Assembly: GCF_017349075.1 (NCBI RefSeq)
Contig: NZ_JAFMOF010000004.1
Span: forward strand, 310,001 to 374,000
Origin: Streptomyces triculaminicus
Lineage (GTDB): Bacteria > Actinomycetota > Actinomycetes > Streptomycetales > Streptomycetaceae
DNA: 64,000 nucleotides
Reading direction: 5' to 3'
Shown: positions 34,302-42,598 of the stretch, piece after piece
Numbering within the stretch: position 1 is the first letter of the stretch
How the letters are laid out: every line of letters starts with the position of its first letter
Program-made: the position numbers and the translations under genes
Notes under the pieces: generated by a model
Told to the model about the DNA's origin: nothing
Database searches by the model: none
What the model saw: the letters and a program-made list of their open reading frames with translations, nothing else

Positions 34302-35204
34302 TCAGGGCAGCCGGGCCCCGAGTGCACCGAGGGCGGCGGGGACGGGCTGGAAGAAGGTCTCGCCGCCCGAGGAGCAGTCGCCGCTGCCGCCGGACGTGAG
34401 GCCGAGGGCGGTGTCGCCGTCGAAGAGGGCGCCGCCGCTGTCGCCGGGCTCCGCGCAGACCGTGGTCCCGATCAGGCCTGTGACCTGGCCCTCCTGGTAG
34501 TTGACGGTGACGTCGAGAGCGGTGACCTCGCCGTCGTGGACCTGGGTGGTGCTGCCGCTGCGCGAGACGTGCTCGCCGACGGTCGCCTCGCCGGCCTTGG
34601 CGATCTCCTGCCGGCCGCCGTCGTAGAGGTCCACCGCGCTGGGATGGTCGGTGGTGGCGGTGTACTTCACGAGGGCGTAGTCGTTGCCGGGGAAGGACGC
34701 CTTCTCGGTCGTGCCGATGCGGGAGCCGCCCTGCGACTCGGACCAGGAGGCCGAGGCGTTGCCGCAGTGCCCGGCGGTCAGGAAGTACGGCTTGCCGCCC
34801 TTGGTGACGTTGAAGCCGAGGGAGCAGCGCACTCCGCTGCCCCAGATGGCGTCGCCGCCCGCGACCAGGGGCCGCAGCGTGCCGGCCGTCCGCTTGACGG
34901 TCGCCCTGTCGCCGAGGGCGGCGACGGCGTCGCGCACCTTCACCAGGGCGGCGCCCTCGACCGTGCGGTCGACGGTGACGACGACCTTGCCCGCCGCGTG
35001 GTCGACGTACGTGGTGGTGCCGGGAACGGCCGCGTCGGCGTCGAGCGCCCGCTGGGCCGAGGCGAGGGCGGCGGCCGTGGGCGTCACGGCCGGACCGGGG
35101 GTCGCCGCACCGGCGCTGTGCGTGGTGAGCGAGGTGGTGGCCAGGGCCGCGGCGCCGGCGACGGCCAGGGCCGTCCGGAGCCTGGGTATGCGTGAGTGGT
35201 TCAA
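34302..35204 (-). CDS. Secreted S1 serine protease, streptogrisin/alpha-lytic type
   Basis: A 300-residue secreted pre-pro-protease. The signal peptide is LRTALAVAGAAALATTSLTTHSAGA, followed by a propeptide of about 80 residues (AQRALDADAAVPGTTTYVDHAAG, VVVTVDRTV) resembling the alpha-lytic protease pro-region. The mature domain has the catalytic His in FLTAGHCGN, Asp in GNDYALVKY and Ser in EPGDSGGALF, with paired Cys. It fits the chymotrypsin-like streptogrisin family. The chosen start is TTG at 35204, because AGGAGG lies eight bases upstream and the signal peptide follows; longer starts lack this. Confidence 0.9.
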   Translation of the reverse strand: MNHSRIPRLRTALAVAGAAALATTSLTTHSAGAATPGPAVTPTAAALASAQRALDADAAVPGTTTYVDHAAGKVVVTVDRTVEGAALVKVRDAVAALGDRATVKRTAGTLRPLVAGGDAIWGSGVRCSLGFNVTKGGKPYFLTAGHCGNASASWSESQGGSRIGTTEKASFPGNDYALVKYTATTDHPSAVDLYDGGRQEIAKAGEATVGEHVSRSGSTTQVHDGEVTALDVTVNYQEGQVTGLIGTTVCAEPGDSGGALFDGDTALGLTSGGSGDCSSGGETFFQPVPAALGALGARLP

Positions 35205-35552
35205 CTCGCCGACCTCCTGTGAGGGGGGTGCGCCCGTCGTCGTCGACGTCCGGGCACGGGAGGATTCATGCGGCACGGCCGCGACCGCACGTCGCGTCCA
35301 TGTCAAGAGTTGCCGAACGAGTGTCCCGTCCGGACGTCGCGGCGCACAAGAAAGCATCCGGTCGCACACGATCGCCCACGAGGGCGCGGGTGAGAGGAGC
35401 GACCGCTTCCGCAATATGACGCTCCGTCAGAGGTCAACGGCGTGAACACCCGTGACCGCCGCCGTCACCGGACGGCGGGCGGATAGCGGACACGGCGCGC
35501 CGCGACTGTCCGGTATTCGCCCGCGCGCCGACGGCTGTACGGCCGGGAGCGA
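35205..35552. other. 348-bp intergenic region
   Basis: It lies between the protease start and the stop of the TIGR04222-type gene, both on the minus strand, and should hold the protease promoter. A TTGACA-like hexamer is present on the minus strand at 35306-35301, but no convincing -10 follows at the right spacing. No credible gene was seen. Confidence 0.5.
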
Positions 35553-36521
35553 CTAGCTGCTGCTGCCACAGCTCGAGGACGAGCAGCTGCTGGACGAGCA
35601 GCTGGAGGACGAACAACTCGAGCTGCCCGAGCAGCTCGAACCGCTCGAGCAGGACGAGTACAAGGTCGACGAGGACGAGGAGAACGACGAGTACGAAGAA
35701 CTCGTCCTCTTCTTCCGGGTGGAGGAAGCGCGGCGCACGGGGGAATGGCTCGAGGGCTCCTGGTCCGCCTTCTTGAGCTGCGTGCGCAGCTCGCCGTCGG
35801 GGAGTGCCTCGTATCCGCGCCGGGCGACCAGCCCGGCCAGCCGGGCCGCCTCGTCCCGCTCCTCGTTCCAGGGGCCGTTCCAGGGGTCGTTCGTCTCGAG
35901 GTAGGCGCGGTACTCGGCGCCGAGGTCGGTGGCGTTCTCCCAGGAGCAGCGGGGCGGGGCGCACTTCACGCGCAGGACGATCCCGGCGACGACGAGGACG
36001 TACGCGAGCAGCGCGACGGCGAGGAATCCGGGGGCGAACAGCAGGCCCGTCCCCAGGGTCGCCCCGACGACCAGGCCGGCCACCTGCGTGTTGGCCGCGC
36101 TCTCCCAGGAGCGCCGCGTGGCCGCCGACAGCAGCAGGCCCCGCGCCTCCAGCGAACGCTCCAGGGTGTCCATCGCGGGTTTCCAGCGGAGCACCGTCCG
36201 GAGCTTGCTGAGCGAGCCGCTCCAGTCGGCGCCGCACGCGCTCAGGAGCGCGCGTTCCACAGCGTCGTGGGAGACCGCCTCGAGCACCGTGACCTTGCCG
36301 TCGGATCCGACGGCGATCCGTCCGTCGGTGACCATGCGGGTGATCACGGTGTCGGCGGCGCGGTAGCCGCCGCCCATCAGGTAGGCGACCTCGACCGTCT
36401 CCGGCGTGCTGATCTTCCGGACGGGGATGTCGGCGCCGCGCGCCTGGCCCCGTAGGGAGAGGAGCCAGGCCGAGGGGCCCACGAGGCCCACGAAGGCGAG
36501 CAGCGCGAGGAAGGCGAGCAT
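35553..36521 (-). CDS. TIGR04222-type membrane protein with Cys/Ser-repeat tail, possible MNIO substrate
   Basis: A 322-residue protein. A first membrane helix (residues 1-22) is followed by a conserved cytoplasmic-looking domain (PETVEVAYLMGGGYRAADTVITRMV), then two helices around 165-205 (VVGATLGTGLLFAPGFLAVALL). A charged region precedes a low-complexity tail of about 50 residues made of Ser with six Cys, the last ones spaced as SSSSC units, ending CGSSS. Architecture and tail fit the actinobacterial TIGR04222 family, known for Cys/Gly/Ser-rich C-termini. The DUF692 oxygenase gene of the same operon suggests the tail Cys are modified; this is inference. The start at 36521 lies four bases after the upstream stop. 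Confidence 0.82.
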   Translation of the reverse strand: MLAFLALLAFVGLVGPSAWLLSLRGQARGADIPVRKISTPETVEVAYLMGGGYRAADTVITRMVTDGRIAVGSDGKVTVLEAVSHDAVERALLSACGADWSGSLSKLRTVLRWKPAMDTLERSLEARGLLLSAATRRSWESAANTQVAGLVVGATLGTGLLFAPGFLAVALLAYVLVVAGIVLRVKCAPPRCSWENATDLGAEYRAYLETNDPWNGPWNEERDEAARLAGLVARRGYEALPDGELRTQLKKADQEPSSHSPVRRASSTRKKRTSSSYSSFSSSSSTLYSSCSSGSSCSGSSSCSSSSCSSSSCSSSSCGSSS

Positions 36522-36525
36522 GGGG

Positions 36526-36954
36526 TCACCTGTCTTTCTTGCGGAGGGCCGACGCGAGGCGGCGCAGAAGTCCACGGGGGGCCGGGGCGGAGGGGCGCTG
36601 CTCGTCCAGCCAGGCGGCCAGCCGTGCCCGTCGGCCCGCCTCGTGGGGGCCGGTGCGGTCCAGGACGTGGGCGGCGAAGTCCAGTGCGTCACGGCGGTAG
36701 CCGTCGGTCATGGGGTGCTCGCGCGCGTACGCGGCGAAGAGCGGGCGCATGTCCTCGCCCAGGATGTCCGTGAGGCCGGGGGCGATCTTGGCGATGACGC
36801 CGGCGCGCTTGGCGACCAGGGCGCGGCGCTGGACCTCCAGCCGCGGCCGGTCGAAGCCGTCGGGGGGCGCGCCGCCCGCGACCAGTGCCGAGAGCAGGGC
36901 GTGCTGTGCGGCCGCGAGTCTCTCCCGGGCCGCGTCGGTGTCGCGGTCAGGCAC
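36526..36954 (-). CDS. MNIO partner protein, function unknown
   Basis: A 142-residue mostly helical soluble protein (LAAAQHALLSALVAGG, KIAPGLTDILGEDMRPLFAAYAREHP, RRDALDFAAHVLDR) with a basic C-terminus. Proteins of this kind sit beside DUF692 enzymes and may deliver or recognise the substrate, but I cannot name a domain. The GTG at 36954 has AAGGGGAC about six bases upstream and overlaps the DUF692 stop by 8 nt. As sequenced, a frame shift in the DUF692 gene joins the two into one 420-codon frame. The overlap, the ribosome site and the normal DUF692 end in the other frame show two genes. Confidence 0.75.
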   Translation of the reverse strand: MPDRDTDAARERLAAAQHALLSALVAGGAPPDGFDRPRLEVQRRALVAKRAGVIAKIAPGLTDILGEDMRPLFAAYAREHPMTDGYRRDALDFAAHVLDRTGPHEAGRRARLAAWLDEQRPSAPAPRGLLRRLASALRKKDR

Positions 36955-37782
36955 GTACGGTCCCCTTGGCCACGGCGCGTATCGCGTCGAGTTCGGCCGC
37001 GAGTTCGTCGGCGGCGGGAAGTCGTCGTCGCGCTCGAGCAGGACGCCGGGCGGGGCCGTGCGGGCGCAGAGCTCGGCGAGGACGTCGAGCACGGGCGGGC
37101 CGACGGGGTGGGCGTGGGTGTCGTGCCACACCCCGCCGCGCTCGACGCCGCCGGCCACGTGCACATACGCGATGGCCTCGAGCGGGAGCCCGTCGAGCAC
37201 CTCGGCCGGGTCCTCGCCTCGGTTGACGTGGTTGGTGTGGAGGTTGGCGACGTCGACCAGCAGCCGCACGCCGGTGCGCTCGACGAGCTCGCCGAGGAAC
37301 TGCGCCTCGGTGAGCTCCTCGTCCGGCCAGTTCAGCAGCGCGGCGACGTTCTCCAGGGCGAGCGGCACGGGAAGGACCTGCTGGGCGATGCGTACGTTCT
37401 CGCACAGCACCGCCAGGCCGTCGCGGGTGCGCGGTACGGGCAGCAGGTGGCCGGCCTCGACGCGCGGTGCCCCGGTGAGCGGCCCGCCGGCGCGGACGAA
37501 GGCGATGTGCTCGCTCACCAGCGGCGCCCCGAGTGCCTCGGCCCGCTCGGCCAGCGCGATCAGCCGGGCGAGGTCGGGGCGGTCGGCGCCGCCGAGGCCG
37601 AGGGAGACGCCGTGCGGGATCACGGTGGTGCCGCGCTCGAGCAGTCGCTCGAGCGGTGCGGGGAGGTGGCCGGGGCAGACGTTCTCCGCCACGACCTCCA
37701 CCCAGTCGATGTCCGGCAGCCGCTCGATGTCCTCGGCGATCTCCGGGCGCCAGCCGACGCCCGTGCCCAATGGCACGCTCAT
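36947..37782 (-). CDS. DUF692 multinuclear non-heme iron oxidase (MNIO), frameshifted as sequenced
   Basis: About 278 residues after correction, of the DUF692/MNIO family (TIM barrel, relatives MbnB and TglH), whose members oxidise Cys-containing peptides. Iron ligands fit PHGVSLGLGG, SEHIAF, LALENVA, DVANLHTNHVN, YVHVAGG, HDTHAHP and LLERDDDFP. At about 37009-37018 one base is missing; restoring it gives the family-typical end PPADELAAELDAIRA and a stop at 36947. The ATG at 37782 has GGGGG about seven bases upstream. Next on the strand are a partner protein and the Cys-tailed membrane protein, the expected enzyme-partner-substrate layout. Confidence 0.87.
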
Positions 37783-37900
37783 GATCACACCCCCGTGTTG
37801 CCCCCGTGGCGCTCAGCGCCTATACGAAGGTCATTCCCCCCGCATGCCTTATGAATCCTTGATCAGCAGGATAGGCAGCCTTGGTGTGATCTTGTCGGCG

Positions 37901-37941
37901 GGTGCGCCCCGGCCGGCGGGCACCGCCGGCCGGGGCGCACC
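37901..37941. terminator. Strong hairpin downstream of the IPNS-like gene
   Basis: A perfect 17-bp stem (GGTGCGCCCCGGCCGGC with its complement) around a 7-nt loop. It begins six bases past the stop of the IPNS-like oxygenase gene and separates it from the DUF692 operon downstream on the same strand. Confidence 0.85.
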
Positions 37942-37946
37942 GGGGC

Positions 37947-38966
37947 TCAGCCGACCGGCGTCCCGGCGCTCTGCAGCAGGTCCGCGTGGTACCTGCGGGC
38001 GACGCCCGGGTGGGCGCGGAGCCAGCCCTTGATCTCGTTGCGGCCGTACTCGGCGAAGAGCGGATTGGTCGCGTCCTGCGTGACGCCCGGCGCCCTGTCG
38101 GCGTGGGCGAAGGGGACCGGCTCGATCCGGGCGTCGAGGCGGGGGTTGTAGAAGAACGGCACGGAGTAGCGCTCGCGGGTGCCGGGCGGGCTGACCACGC
38201 GGTGGTTGGTGGCCTTGAGGTAGCCGTCGGTGGCGACCTCCAGCAGCTCGCCGAGGTTGATCACGAACGCGCCCGGCATCGGCGGGACGTCGATGAACGC
38301 TCCGTCCGGCCCCTCCACCTGCAGGCCGCCGACCTCGTCCTGCAGCAGCAGGGTCAGGAAGCCGTAGTCCTTGTGGGCGCCCACGCCCTGGGCGGCGCCG
38401 TCCGGAGCGCTGCCGGGGTAGCGGACGAGCTTGAGGTGCAGGTGGGGGCTGTCGGCGAAGGCCTTGTCGTAGAAGTCCTCGGGCGCGCCGATCGCCGCGA
38501 GCAGCTCGTGCAGCAGCCGCTCGGCCACCGAGCTGAGCCGCTCGATCCAGTGCAGGGCGGCGGAGCGCAGCTCGGGCAGGTCGGCGGGCCACTGGTTGGG
38601 GCCGTCGAGCCACCAGTAGCCGGGCTGGTCCGGGGCGGGGACGTGGGGGGCGCGCTCGGCCCCGATGTCGAGCTGGTCGCGCCAGTCACGGCTGCCGCCG
38701 GTGCGCTCGTCGCCTATGCGGGTGTAGCCGCGGAAGTGGGGCGAGTTGAGGTTGCTGATGGCGAGGCGGTCCGCCTCGGGGAGGGCGAAGAACTTCCGCA
38801 TCGCGCGCATCAGTTCCTCGGTCTCGGCGGGGGTGATGCCGTGGCCGGTCAGGTGGAAGAAGCCCACGTCACGGGCGGCGCTGTGCAGCGCATCGTGGAA
38901 GCGGGCGCGGGCCTCGGGGCCGGCCGAGGCGGCGGAGAGGTCCAGAACGGGAAGCTCGTTGATCAT
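37947..38966 (-). CDS. Isopenicillin N synthase-like Fe(II)/2OG oxygenase
   Basis: A 339-residue oxygenase of the IPNS-like family. An N-terminal DIOX_N part (ELPVLDLSAA, DVGFFHLTGHGI) precedes the jelly-roll core with iron ligands His-x-Asp in GAHKDYGFLTLL and His in KATNHRVVSP, and RYSVPFF that binds 2-oxoglutarate. The mixed IPNS/2OG pattern does not identify the substrate; no ACV synthetase is near, so penicillin formation is not implied. The ATG at 38966 begins the conserved MINELPVLD. A cysteine-type leader peptide lies 183 bp upstream on the same strand, and a strong terminator follows. Confidence 0.88.
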   Translation of the reverse strand: MINELPVLDLSAASAGPEARARFHDALHSAARDVGFFHLTGHGITPAETEELMRAMRKFFALPEADRLAISNLNSPHFRGYTRIGDERTGGSRDWRDQLDIGAERAPHVPAPDQPGYWWLDGPNQWPADLPELRSAALHWIERLSSVAERLLHELLAAIGAPEDFYDKAFADSPHLHLKLVRYPGSAPDGAAQGVGAHKDYGFLTLLLQDEVGGLQVEGPDGAFIDVPPMPGAFVINLGELLEVATDGYLKATNHRVVSPPGTRERYSVPFFYNPRLDARIEPVPFAHADRAPGVTQDATNPLFAEYGRNEIKGWLRAHPGVARRYHADLLQSAGTPVG

Positions 38967-39149
38967 GAGGTGTCCACAGCGTGAAAGGGCCCGGTGAACG
39001 TCCGGCGGTAGCCGGACGGCCCGCCGGGGCCAAACGCAAGGGTATGCGGGCACGGCGGGGCCGGGTAGGGCGTGATGAGCGGAAGCTGTAAAGCAGAAAA
39101 GAAAGCGGCGGCCACGGCCCTCAGAAGTGGGCGGGCGTAGGCATGAAGG

Positions 39150-39221
39150 TCAGCCGGAGAGGCGACAGGACATGCTCGTGACGCGGACGAAGTCCACGTG
39201 GCGGCGCTTGACGAGATTCAC
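39150..39221 (-). CDS. Cysteine-type leader peptide (attenuator ORF)
   Basis: A 23-codon ORF whose product contains VKRRHVDFVRVTSMSCR. This matches the actinobacterial leader peptides of the LVSRRHVDL...CR pattern, which precede sulfur-related genes and have been proposed to sense cysteine by ribosome stalling. It starts at GTG 39221. A TATACG hexamer on the minus strand (39236-39231) ends nine bases upstream, so the transcript may be nearly leaderless. The next gene on this strand is the IPNS-like oxygenase, 183 bp away. Confidence 0.7.
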   Translation of the reverse strand: MNLVKRRHVDFVRVTSMSCRLSG

Positions 39222-39290
39222 AGCACCGAGCGTATACGCCTTCGGCGGTGATCAGTGCGCCCGGCGGGGGTGGCACGTGTCACACGCCGT

Positions 39291-39605
39291 TCACATACGC
39301 CGCTTGTCCACCACCAGTGCCCGCTCGTAGTGCCCTGTCTCCTCGATGTCGCCGGCGTAGGGGCCCACCTCGGCGAGGAACGGCGCGAAGTGCGGGCCGT
39401 GCCGGAAGCCCTGCTCGTGGTCCTCGACCGAGGCCCACTCGACACGCAGGACGTAGCAGTCCGGGTCCTCCACGCCGCGCGCCAGTTCGTAGGCCAGGCA
39501 CTGAGGCGCTGCGTACAGATGGCCGAGGGCCTCCGCACAGGACCTTTCGAATGCGCCGCGGCGGTCGGCGTCGGCGATGCGGTAGCGGATGTATTCAACG
39601 GTCAC
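39291..39605 (-). CDS. Antibiotic biosynthesis monooxygenase (ABM) domain protein
   Basis: A 104-residue small protein with the ferredoxin-like ABM fold pattern: TVEYIRYRIADADRRGAFERS, then YELARGVEDPDCYVLRVEW and a helix DHEQGFRHGPHFAPFLAEV. Members are cofactor-free oxygenases or stress proteins; the Trp in VEW and the His residues are family-typical. The GTG at 39605 has GGAGG about ten bases upstream. It stands alone upstream of the leader peptide on the same strand, with a 69-nt gap, and could share regulation with it. Confidence 0.82.
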   Translation of the reverse strand: MTVEYIRYRIADADRRGAFERSCAEALGHLYAAPQCLAYELARGVEDPDCYVLRVEWASVEDHEQGFRHGPHFAPFLAEVGPYAGDIEETGHYERALVVDKRRM

Positions 39606-39887
39606 GGAGTGTCTTCCTCCCTCTGATCCACCGGATTCCTCGTACCCCTGGAACATCCAAAAGCCCGCCCGGACGCATGGTGTGGGGGCGCTGTCCGAGC
39701 GGGCCGACGGCTGAAGAATCCCGCCGCGCCGGGCACGCTACCAGGCGCTCGGCAAAGGGGGTTGGCCACACCGCCCGGGGAATGGACCGCTGGAGCGAAT
39801 GAGTGAAAGTCCGGAACTTCTTGAATAAACCGCAGTTACTCAGTTCGCTTCCCGGTGGGAATCATCGATCGATCGAAAGGTATAGAC
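39606..39887. promoter_or_regulatory. Divergent intergenic region (ABM / rodlin)
   Basis: A 282-bp region between divergent genes that must hold both promoters. A relatively AT-rich stretch around 39800-39885 precedes the rodlin gene, as expected for a developmentally controlled surface protein gene. No consensus element could be assigned with confidence. Confidence 0.4.
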
Positions 39888-40280
39888 GTGCTGAAGAAGG
39901 TACTCGCCACGGCCGCCGTTTCGGCTTCCGCGGTCGGCGCCATGGCCTCCCCCGCCATGGCCATCGGCAACGACACGGACGTCGCGAACGCCAACGGCGC
40001 GAAGACCGGTTACGGCAACACCAAGACCGGGGGGGTGGAAAGCCCGCAGATGAGCCTGATCCAGGGCACGCTGAACAAGCCGTGCCTGGGCATCGGGAAG
40101 ATCAACCTCCAGGGTCTCGTCGGGGCGGTGCCCATCAACCTCCAGGACATCCCGATCCTCACGTCGCAGCAGCAGCAGCAGTGCACCGACAACTCCACGA
40201 TCAACGACGGCGACGACCCGCTGTCGCACATCCTGGACGAGATCCCGATCATCTCGGGCAACGGCTCGGGCAACGGCTGA
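39888..40280 (+). CDS. Rodlin, aerial hypha and spore surface protein
   Basis: A 130-residue secreted protein matching RdlA/RdlB: signal peptide MLKKVLATAAVSASAVGAM with cleavage near AMA, then SPQMSLIQGTLNKPC, GLVGAVPINLQDIPIL, QQQQQC and a DPLSHILDEIPIISGNG end. Two Cys are conserved. Rodlins assemble with chaplins into the rodlet layer of aerial hyphae. The GTG at 39888 has AAAGG eight bases upstream. Only one rodlin gene is here, whereas S. coelicolor has a divergent rdlA/rdlB pair. Five CAG codons in a row give a Gln5 tract before the second Cys. Confidence 0.95.
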   Translation: MLKKVLATAAVSASAVGAMASPAMAIGNDTDVANANGAKTGYGNTKTGGVESPQMSLIQGTLNKPCLGIGKINLQGLVGAVPINLQDIPILTSQQQQQCTDNSTINDGDDPLSHILDEIPIISGNGSGNG

Positions 40281-40441
40281 CGATCGCGTCGGATCCCACA
40301 TCGGTTGCACCGAATTCCCCCTGCTCCGGGTGTACGGGCCCCGGGGCGGGGGGATTCTTATGTCTCCGCCCCGATTGTCTCCGCCCCGGTTGTCCTCGCC
40401 CCCGACCGTGTCCGCCCTCGACCATGGGAGGCCCGGCACTC

Positions 40442-41131
40442 GTGCTCGCACCCCCTTTCCCCCCGCTGGCCGTCAACGTCCTCGACGCCTCGTCGCTGCT
40501 GGCGTCCTTCGGCGCGCTCGGCCTCGCCGTGGTGCTGTTCGCGGAGACCGGCCTGCTGATCGGCTTCTTCCTGCCGGGCGACTCGCTGCTGTTCACCGCC
40601 GGACTGCTGTGCAGGGCGGGCGCGTACTCCGGGCCGCACCTCGACCTCGCGCAGGTGCTGGCCGCCTCCGTGGTGGGCGCCCTGGCGGGCGCGCAGTGCG
40701 GCTACGTGCTCGGCCGGCGGGGCGGCCGGGCGCTGCTGGCCCGCTCCCACAGCCGGCGGCTGCACGAAGGCGCCGCCCGGGCCGAGGAGTTGCTCGGCCG
40801 CTACGGTCACGCCCGGGCCATCGTCCTGGCCCGCTTCGTCCCGGTGGTGCGCACGGTTCTCAACCCCCTCGCCGGGGCGCTGGGGGTCGGCGCCCGCACC
40901 TTCGCGGTGTGGCAGGTGGCGGGCGGGCTGCTGTGGACGGTGGGGCTGGTGGTGGCCGGTTACGGTCTCGGCTCCGCCCTCCCGGGCGTGGACCGGTATC
41001 TTCTGCCCCTCGTGGCCGTCGTGGTCGTCCTGTCGCTGCTGCCGCTCGCCTTCGAGCTGCTGCGCGGCCGCCGCCGGGCCGCGGCCGAGGCACCGACGAT
41101 CGTCACGCGAACCGACGGAGGACAGCGATGA
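40442..41131 (+). CDS. DedA-family membrane protein
   Basis: A 229-residue DedA (SNARE-associated/VTT) protein, a class linked to lipid scrambling or membrane homeostasis. Seen: FAETGLLIGFFLPGDSLLFTAGLL, FVPVVRTVLNPLAGALGV with the conserved Arg, and further helices near LWTVGLVVAGYGLG and YLLPLVAVVVVLSLLPL. The GTG at 40442 is preferred because GGGAGG lies ten bases upstream; an ATG at 40424 without a ribosome site is the alternative. Its stop overlaps the start of a PAP2 phosphatase (ATGA). Confidence 0.87.
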   Translation: MLAPPFPPLAVNVLDASSLLASFGALGLAVVLFAETGLLIGFFLPGDSLLFTAGLLCRAGAYSGPHLDLAQVLAASVVGALAGAQCGYVLGRRGGRALLARSHSRRLHEGAARAEELLGRYGHARAIVLARFVPVVRTVLNPLAGALGVGARTFAVWQVAGGLLWTVGLVVAGYGLGSALPGVDRYLLPLVAVVVVLSLLPLAFELLRGRRRAAAEAPTIVTRTDGGQR

Positions 41132-41781
41132 AGGACATACCCCAGGCGCTCGGGCCCCTCCTCCACCCGTCCCCCTGGCCCGCGTTCGACGGCTCGGGCA
41201 TCGACGGCGGCCTCTACACCGACATCACCCGCGACGCCCGGCACGCTCCCTGGCTGCTGAACGACACGGTCGTCACCTGGTCCGCCTTCGGGCTCGGGCT
41301 GTTCGCCGCGCTGGTGCTCGCGGCCTGGTGGCGGGCGCGGCGCTCGGACTCGCCGATGATGGCCCGGGTACTGGCCACGCCGCTGGTGCTGGCGGTGGTG
41401 TACGGCGTGGACATGGCACTGAAGGCGCTGGTGCGGGAGGAGCGGCCGTGCCGGTCCATCCCGGGCAGCTTCACCCTGGAGTCGTGCCCGGCCTCGGGCG
41501 ACTGGTCCTGCCCCAGCAATCACGCGGTGATCGCCTTCGCGGCGGCGGCCGCGCTGTGGCTGGTCGACCGCAGGCTGGGGGCGCTGGCCGTGCCGGCCGC
41601 GCTGGCCATGGCCGCCTCCCGGGTGTGGATCGGGGTGCACTATCCCCACGACGTGGCCCTCGGGGCGCTGGTCGGCATCGCGCTGGCGGCTCCGCTGACG
41701 GTGTTCGCGACCCGGGGCGCGCCCTGGGTCGAGCGGGCCCGCAAGGGCCGGCTGCGCCCGCTGCTGCTGACGGCCGCGTGA
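41128..41781 (+). CDS. PAP2-family membrane phosphatase
   Basis: A 217-residue PAP2 phosphatase, acting on lipid phosphates or undecaprenyl pyrophosphate at the membrane. The three signature motifs are intact: KALVREERP, CPSNHAVI and SRVWIGVHYPHD, with five to six hydrophobic helices. Cys residues flank the second motif (SCPASGDWSCPSNH). It is middle gene of a DedA-PAP2-PAP2 operon, joined by ATGA upstream and GTGA downstream, which suggests joint work on lipid carrier recycling. Confidence 0.9.
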   Translation: MKDIPQALGPLLHPSPWPAFDGSGIDGGLYTDITRDARHAPWLLNDTVVTWSAFGLGLFAALVLAAWWRARRSDSPMMARVLATPLVLAVVYGVDMALKALVREERPCRSIPGSFTLESCPASGDWSCPSNHAVIAFAAAAALWLVDRRLGALAVPAALAMAASRVWIGVHYPHDVALGALVGIALAAPLTVFATRGAPWVERARKGRLRPLLLTAA

Positions 41782-42598
41782 GCGGCCGCGCGCCCGCCCC
41801 GCGGGCGGTACCGACGCCCCGGGCGACGCTCGCGGCCTCCTCGGCGGCGGGGCTGGCCGTGCTGACGGCGCTGGTGGCGTCGGCGGACGGCAGGCCGTTC
41901 GCGGTGGACACCGCCGCCCACGCGGAGGCCCTCGCCCACCGCTCCGCCGCCGCCGTCGACGCCGCGCGGCGGCTGACCGCCACGGGCACGGGAGTGACGG
42001 TGTACGTGCTGGCGGCCGCGGCGGGGTGGTTCGCCTGCCACCGGGCGCGGGTGCCGGCGTCGCGCCGGGTGCCGGTGGTGCTGGCGGCCCTGGCCGTGCT
42101 GGGGCTCGGCCAGACGGTCCGTATCGGCCTGCGGACCGCCATGGACCGCTCCCGGCCGCCGGCCGCCGACTGGGCGGCCCACGCCCACGAGGCGTCGTTC
42201 CCCTCGGGACACGCCACCACCAGTGCGCTGGTGGCCGGGTTGCTGGCCTGGGGCCTGCTGCGGGCGCTGCCGGGGTCCGGGGGCGGGTGGCGGCGGCGTG
42301 CTGCGGGCTGTGGGCGGCGGGGGTGGCGGCCACCCGGGTGTTTCTGGGCGTCCACTGGGTCTCGGACGTCGTGGGCGGCTGGCTGCTGGCCACGTGCTGG
42401 CTCGCCCTGACCCTGCCACTGCTCGGCCGCGTGGCCGGGCGCGCGGCCGGCGGGTCCACGGCCCCGGTCCGTACCGCTTCGCGAACGGAGCGGTCCGCTC
42501 CGGGAACGACCGCCGGTACGCCGCCGCCGCGGGACCGATCCCCGGGGCGCCGCACGGCCGTTCGCGGGAGCGACGCAACCCCCGGATCGGGTGAGTGA
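41778..42598 (+). CDS. Second PAP2-family phosphatase (frameshifted as sequenced)
   Basis: A PAP2 phosphatase of about 273 residues after correction. Motif 1 is RTAMDRSRPP and motif 2 is ASFPSGHATT in the first frame. Motif 3, TRVFLGVHWVSDVVGG, is in another frame because one base is missing near 42290-42305, just after GSGGGWRRR. Adding one base gives a length divisible by three and an ordinary PAP2 protein with a Pro/Arg-rich tail. The N-terminus has helices at about 17-35 and 70-90. The GTG at 41778 overlaps the stop of the first PAP2 gene. I regard it as intact in the organism. Confidence 0.8.

Noticed and set aside
36526..37782. A single 420-residue DUF692 fusion protein
   Set aside because: The join is out of character. 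The other frame gives the usual DUF692 end and a stop overlapping a GTG with a ribosome site, so two genes and a missing base explain it better.
37947..38966. Beta-lactam biosynthesis gene
   Set aside because: The IPNS-like fold alone is not specific, and no ACV synthetase, expandase or acyltransferase gene is present.
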